DNA of 64,000 nt from positions 62,001-126,000 of the forward strand of contig JAFGEP010000005.1 in NCBI GenBank assembly GCA_016931535.1. Direction: 5' to 3'. Positions 63,359 through 64,000 of this stretch are shown piece after piece. This stretch comes from Bradymonadales bacterium. Lineage in GTDB: Bacteria > Myxococcota_A > Bradymonadia > JAFGEP01. The notes below the pieces were generated by a model. The model ran no database searches. It was not told where the DNA came from and was given only the letters and a program-made list of their open reading frames with translations. Each line of letters opens with the position of its first letter. Position 1 is the first letter of the stretch. A program made the translations under genes and the position numbers.

Positions 63359-64000
63359 GCGAGGGAGACAAGCCAGGCCACCAAGGGGAGCGAGGCGAGA
63401 ACGCGCGGTGGGGTATCGGCGAGAACCCCTTGGCGGGCGACCGACTGGCCCACTACCTTCATCGCCTGGAGCAAGCCAGACCGCTCCAACTGGCCGGCCG
63501 GGTCCGGGCCGTGACCGGCCTTTTGGTGCGAGCTATCGTGCCCAACGTGCGGTTGGGTGAACTGGTCGCCATCGAGGGGAACAAGGGGCCGCTGGTGGCC
63601 GAGGTGGTGGGGCTGGAGGGAGAGACGGTCTTCATGCTTCCGCTGGGGGATCTGACCGGCATCGGACCGGACTCACGAGCCGACGGCCTGGGTGAACCGT
63701 TGACGATCAAGGTAGGCAGCGCCCTGTTGGGCAGGGTACTTGACGGCCTGGGAAGGCCCATTGACGGAAGGCCGCCGGAGCCCGAGGGCGATCTGGTCAC
63801 CTGGCCGGTCATGCGCCCCGCCCCCAACCCCCTCACCAGGCGACGGATAGAGCGTGCCCTGCCGTTGGGGGTACGGGCCATCGACGCCTTGCTGACCGTC
63901 GGAGAGGGCCAGCGGATCGGCCTGTTCTCAGGGCCGGGGTTGGGCAAGAGCGCCCTGATGGGCCAGATCGCCCGGAACAGCGCCGCCGAGGTGGTTGTCA
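63355..64000 (+). CDS. sctN: Type III secretion ATPase SctN, cut by window end
   Basis: GTG start at 63355 in the TGA of sctL. 215 codons are visible. The N-terminal beta-barrel has GRVRAVTGLLVRAIVPNVRL and the family GxxLGRVLDGLGRPIDG. An ERALPLGVRAIDALLTVGEG run precedes the Walker A FSGPGLGKSALMGQIAR. It powers export as a hexameric ring in the cytoplasm and unfolds effectors. The rest, including Walker B, is past the window. Confidence 0.93.
   Translation, partial: MSEGDKPGHQGERGENARWGIGENPLAGDRLAHYLHRLEQARPLQLAGRVRAVTGLLVRAIVPNVRLGELVAIEGNKGPLVAEVVGLEGETVFMLPLGDLTGIGPDSRADGLGEPLTIKVGSALLGRVLDGLGRPIDGRPPEPEGDLVTWPVMRPAPNPLTRRRIERALPLGVRAIDALLTVGEGQRIGLFSGPGLGKSALMGQIARNSAAEVVV

Noticed and set aside
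60974..64000. Flagellar fliF-fliH-fliI reading
   Set aside because: The ring protein is a 265-residue lipoprotein, far shorter than FliF, with an SctK-position gene and no fliG.

Overview
The window is a GC-rich chromosomal segment (only one clearly AT-richer patch, about 4.3-6.5 kb) from a Gram-negative bacterium. I infer a deltaproteobacterial-type lineage in the Myxococcota/Bradymonadota neighbourhood. The signs are an AgmX/PglI-type C-terminal domain, a Ser/Thr kinase with a PATAN/DUF4388 tail, acidic-linker and Cys-rich lipoproteins, a FadL-type porin, a non-flagellar type III secretion cluster, and the conserved tilS-ftsH-folP-cdaA-ybbR-glmM string. No rRNA, tRNA, IS element, phage or CRISPR array was recognised.

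Layout. 1-9.9 kb is surface and envelope genes: a C45-type Ntn-hydrolase lipoprotein cut by the window edge, two tandem Cys-rich lipoproteins, an AT-richer gene with an OmpA-like segment but no signal peptide, an exported protein, and a FadL-type barrel. 9.6-17.3 kb holds an O-antigen-ligase-like/TPR protein, a divergent methyltransferase/coiled-coil fusion, and xseA-xseB, with a HARP-like domain on XseA. 17.3-30.9 kb holds an FHA-like/AgmX protein, a secreted trypsin-fold protein that has lost its triad, then tilS, ftsH, folP, cdaA (c-di-AMP synthase), ybbR (its regulator) and glmM, followed by an NAD(P)HX-repair-like gene with altered motifs and two envelope proteins.

31.0-40.1 kb, minus strand, is the clearest metabolic island: ord-ortA-ortB-oraS-oraE-glmL/mutL-like-orr-alr. 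This is the complete oxidative ornithine degradation pathway: L-ornithine racemised, B12/PLP-dependent 4,5-aminomutation, oxidative deamination, then CoA thiolysis to acetyl-CoA and alanine. An alanine racemase gene overlaps orr. The pathway is best known from amino-acid-fermenting Clostridia. 40.2-47.5 kb holds a MerR regulator overlapping a VIT/VWA protein, with a divergent TPR protein and a Ser/Thr kinase; repeated operator-like sites lie in the shared gap.

47.5-60.3 kb is mostly housekeeping: rpmG, panC, a lipoprotein, an M42 aminopeptidase with a CPBP protease, the rho-rpmE-DUF1385-prfA operon, an RNase E/G gene, a small L7/L12-C-domain-like protein and queD. From 60.97 kb to the end, sctJ, an sctK-position gene, sctL and the start of sctN form the beginning of a non-flagellar type III secretion locus that continues past the window.
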